A stretch of DNA of 64,000 bases from CBDCTM01 sp965222005. Lineage in GTDB: Bacteria > Bacteroidota > Bacteroidia > Chitinophagales > Saprospiraceae. Where the stretch lies: NCBI GenBank assembly GCA_965222005.1, contig OZ244935.1:5394001-5458000 (forward strand). Reading direction: 5' to 3'. The position numbers and the translations under genes are program-made. The notes beneath the pieces are model-generated. The model was not told where the DNA came from and ran no database searches. It saw only the letters and a list, made by a program, of their open reading frames with translations. This document shows, one piece after another, positions 61,794-64,000 of the stretch (position 1 is the first letter of the stretch; every line of letters starts with the position of its first letter).

Positions 61794-62282
61794 ATGAAAG
61801 AAATAATAATCATGTCACTAGTCATAGGTTTCAATTTAACCACTGGGACTACACAAATTGAAAGACTTAGTAATGATATTAATCTGAATATATCATTAGT
61901 TAATGATGAAAGTGAAGGAGAAGAGCTTAGACAGGTTTTTCTATTTAACCTCATTAATAATAGTACTCAGAGTATTACTACTTCTTCAGTTGGTACTCTA
62001 TATAACCGAATTATTATTGAATTTCCAGATAGCAAAACAATAGAATTTTACATAACAACGTCCACCCCGCAAGAAGTTAATCCAGGAGAATCTAGATCGT
62101 GGAGATATGACTTACATTCTGTTTTATCATATGTGTATGAGCCTATTTATGGCAAAGGAGCTCAGGTAAAAGTATCTTGGAAAGTAATGGATGTGTCCTC
62201 CCCGATAACAATTGAAAGAAATAACACAAGCGTTTTTATGTACAAGTACAAGGTATCAGAACCAATAATCATAAAATTGTAG
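61794..62282 (+). CDS. AT-rich hypothetical protein
   Basis: A 162-residue protein with no family I recognise. The N-terminus (MKEIIIMSLVIGFNLTTG) is weakly hydrophobic and might be a short signal. The middle alternates beta-type segments with TIEFYITTSTPQEVNPGESRSWRYDL, a pattern similar to Ig-like intracellular inhibitor (BsuPI-type) or adhesin domains, but this is not a confident match. Codon use is AT-rich compared with all genes to the left, which suggests acquisition. A five-codon frame (61780) ends over its start codon and is probably chance. Confidence 0.6.
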   Translation: MKEIIIMSLVIGFNLTTGTTQIERLSNDINLNISLVNDESEGEELRQVFLFNLINNSTQSITTSSVGTLYNRIIIEFPDSKTIEFYITTSTPQEVNPGESRSWRYDLHSVLSYVYEPIYGKGAQVKVSWKVMDVSSPITIERNNTSVFMYKYKVSEPIIIKL

Positions 62283-62525
62283 TACCTGCATATCGGTTGA
62301 TTGACCAACAAAGAGAGGAAAATTTGTTGTGCTGGAATTACCGAAGGTTTTGCTTTCTATACTCAGAATAAGATGGTTCGGGATCATTGATTTTGAGGGC
62401 CCGCTTGAATGACGTGGTCGGGCAGGTATGTTGATAAAGAAAGTGATTATATTTTCCCAAAGCACTTTGGACCGGTATAATGATGGAGCCGATTTAATTT
62501 TTTCTAATGGTTAGCAGTTGTAGCA

Positions 62526-62765
62526 ATGGCTGAAACTTTAGTTCATGAATTCGGACATCAGTTTAAGATTGATGATAATACAATTCCCCATTCAGACGAG
62601 AAACCCTCAACTATTGTCAATTGGAATCACCCAACTAATCCTGATAAATGTATAAGTACACATTCTCACAAATTATATATTCATCCTCCAGGATTCTGTA
62701 AAGAAGAGATTGATGATAATTGTTTCTATCAAATTAGAATGGTAGCCAGCAATTCTTGCTATTAA
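62526..62765 (+). pseudogene. Truncated zinc metalloprotease (HExxH) remnant
   Basis: A 79-residue frame with ETLVHEFGHQFKIDD, the zinc-binding HExxH motif of metalloproteases; the third ligand Gly/His pattern of metzincins is only partly kept. The frame starts at an ATG directly before the motif, and a stop lies in frame 21 bases upstream (62505-62507). Another frame just upstream (62413-62514) ends with RYNDGADLIFSNG-stop, in a different phase, and reads like the preceding part of the same protein. A frameshifted and truncated gene is the simplest reading. Confidence 0.5.
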
Positions 62766-62807
62766 AGGAAAAAAAATATGACTGTAAAAAAATGAGTATA
62801 TATCTTA

Positions 62808-62825
62808 GCTATCAAAAGAGATAGC
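62808..62825. promoter_or_regulatory. Hairpin directly before the transposase start codon
   Basis: GCTATC-AAAAGA-GATAGC forms a perfect 6-bp hairpin ending 2 bases before the transposase ATG. In known IS elements similar hairpins block translation from read-through transcripts, or are part of the terminal repeat; either is possible. The other end of the element is outside the window. Confidence 0.4.
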
Positions 62826-62827
62826 CT

Positions 62828-64000
62828 ATGGTTGACAAATTAATACAAGGTATAAAAATAGGTTTTGACCAAGTAAAAGAGCATCGTTATAAAAATGCCC
62901 AAATATCATTAGGAGATTATTTGCAATCAGCTTTGGCGATGTTTCATTTAAAAGATGCTTCTTTACACCAGTACCGAATTAACTATCCTCAGCGCGAAGA
63001 AAACTTACAGCAAATATACGATGTGAACTTTCTTCCATCAGATAGTGCTATTCGAGAAGGTATAGATGGGGTATCCCCTGACGATATTCAAAAGTGTTTT
63101 GGGATCGCTCATCAAGAGCTAAGCAATGACGGCATCATGGATGATTATAAGGTATTAGGGCGATACCAAGCCCTCCCTTTTGACGGTACTCAACACTATT
63201 GTAGTGCCAAAACACCCTGTGAACATTGCTTGAAAAAGGAGTATCGCAATAAAAAGGGGGAGGTTACAAAAATAACCTATTCCCATCAGGCCTTAGCTGC
63301 AGTAATGGTGCATCCTGATCATAAAGAAGTATTTCCAATAGCCTGTGAAGCCATTGTTAAACAGGATGGCTCCCAAAAGAATGACTGTGAACTTAATGCT
63401 TCTAAGCGCCTCATTCCAAAGGTTCGCCAGATGCTTCCCATTGAAGAATATGAATTGCTCGGCATTTTTGACGGTCTATATCCTAATGGTCCACACATTA
63501 AGTTATTAGGCGACTATCAAATGCGCTATATCATTGGCATTCAGGATGGTTATGTATTAATTCAAGTGGATGCACTCAAAGCTAAAGATGCCTTACAAAC
63601 TCATATGTGGAATGAGTCAAAGGGTAAAAAAGCGATAGCCCGTTGGGCTAATGACCTAATACTCAATGGACAGCACCAGCAAATTAACACCAACTACTTT
63701 GAATACGAAGAATTTGATTCTGATGGTAAACGAACCTATTTCAACTCTTGGATAACAGACATTCCCATTGACCAAGACAACATAATGGAGTTAGTCAAGG
63801 TGGGACGTAGCCGTTGGAAAATTGAAAACGAAACGTTTAATACCCTTAAAAATCAAGGGTATCATTTAGAGCATTCATATGGTCATGGCAAAAAGTACCT
63901 CGCAACTAATTTTATGTTGCTCACTTTTTTAGCATTCCTCGTTGACCAGATTGCTCAAAAATTAGACAAGGCCTTCAAAAAGGCATGGACTTATTGCAAA
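62828..64000 (+). mobile_element. IS transposase gene (DDE type), cut by the right edge
   Basis: An open frame of 391 codons runs from ATG 62828 to the edge without a stop. LPFDGTQHYCS (Asp119) and LLGIFDGLYPNG (Asp215) hold the first two acidic residues, and RWKIENETFNTLKNQGY has the third (Glu). A zinc-like CSAKTPCEHC lies after the first Asp. This is the RNase H-like DDE layout of the IS4/ISNCY-like transposases; the exact family cannot be fixed by eye. The AT content is higher than in the host genes. The left terminal repeat was not securely located; the right end is beyond the window. Confidence 0.85.

Noticed and set aside
61780..61797. Five-codon leader peptide overlapping the start of the 61794 gene
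   Set aside because: Too short to support; no attenuator structure was seen.
1..64000. CRISPR arrays, tRNA or rRNA genes
   Set aside because: No regularly spaced direct repeats and no cloverleaf or rRNA signature was seen.

Overview
The window comes from a member of the Bacteroidota, most likely a Saprospirales/Lewinella-like bacterium (inference). The sequence shows a SusC/SusD pair, C-terminal type IX secretion (T9SS) sorting domains, an HU-SPOR protein, BspA-like surface proteins, TPR-type NarL-family kinases and almost no Shine-Dalgarno sequences. No rRNA, tRNA or CRISPR array was found. Base composition is even until about 61.6 kb, then turns AT-rich up to a transposase gene that runs off the right edge.

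Layout. (1) 0.1-10.9 kb: a starch/maltodextrin locus with SusC, SusD, a large T9SS-type GH13 amylase, a second GH13 enzyme and an MFS sugar transporter; the last three form one minus-strand run. (2) 11.2-18.9 kb: two proteins with N-terminal effector-associated domain 11 (EAD11) and a membrane helix, beside an NCS1 transporter, a class III aminotransferase and a CoA-acylating semialdehyde dehydrogenase, which look like the lower half of reductive pyrimidine (beta-alanine) catabolism. (3) 19.0-24.1 kb: an HU-SPOR protein, an arsR-DUF6428-arsN1-like operon with two matching dyads, a 2Fe-2S ferredoxin, a ferredoxin-NADP reductase and an enoyl-CoA hydratase. (4) 24.3-34.3 kb: a flippase, two surface proteins and a seven-gene plus-strand glycan operon with LicC-like and LicD-like genes, asparagine synthase, HIT, two GT2 enzymes and a TagF-like transferase. 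(5) 34.5-46.0 kb: YfhO, a glycerophosphodiesterase, a decayed T9SS domain, a GH3-like/serine hydrolase fusion, a GT2-DUF1643-GNAT run, an esterase, a sugar isomerase-like protein and DinB. (6) 46.1-47.5 kb: a third EAD11-TM protein and a lysine-rich membrane protein. (7) 47.6-60.7 kb: a minus-strand block of exported MORN-repeat, beta-propeller, PDZ and PQQ-like proteins beside a TPR histidine kinase and its NarL-type regulator. (8) 60.9-64.0 kb: a small exported protein, an AT-rich accessory stretch with a broken HExxH protease remnant, and the transposase.

Most worth a second look: the three EAD11-TM proteins, two of which share the same C-terminal domain; the exported MORN/PDZ/propeller cluster; and a dispersed palindromic intergenic repeat with TATACCGC/GCGRTATA ends. 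Repeat and domain calls were made by eye without database searches.
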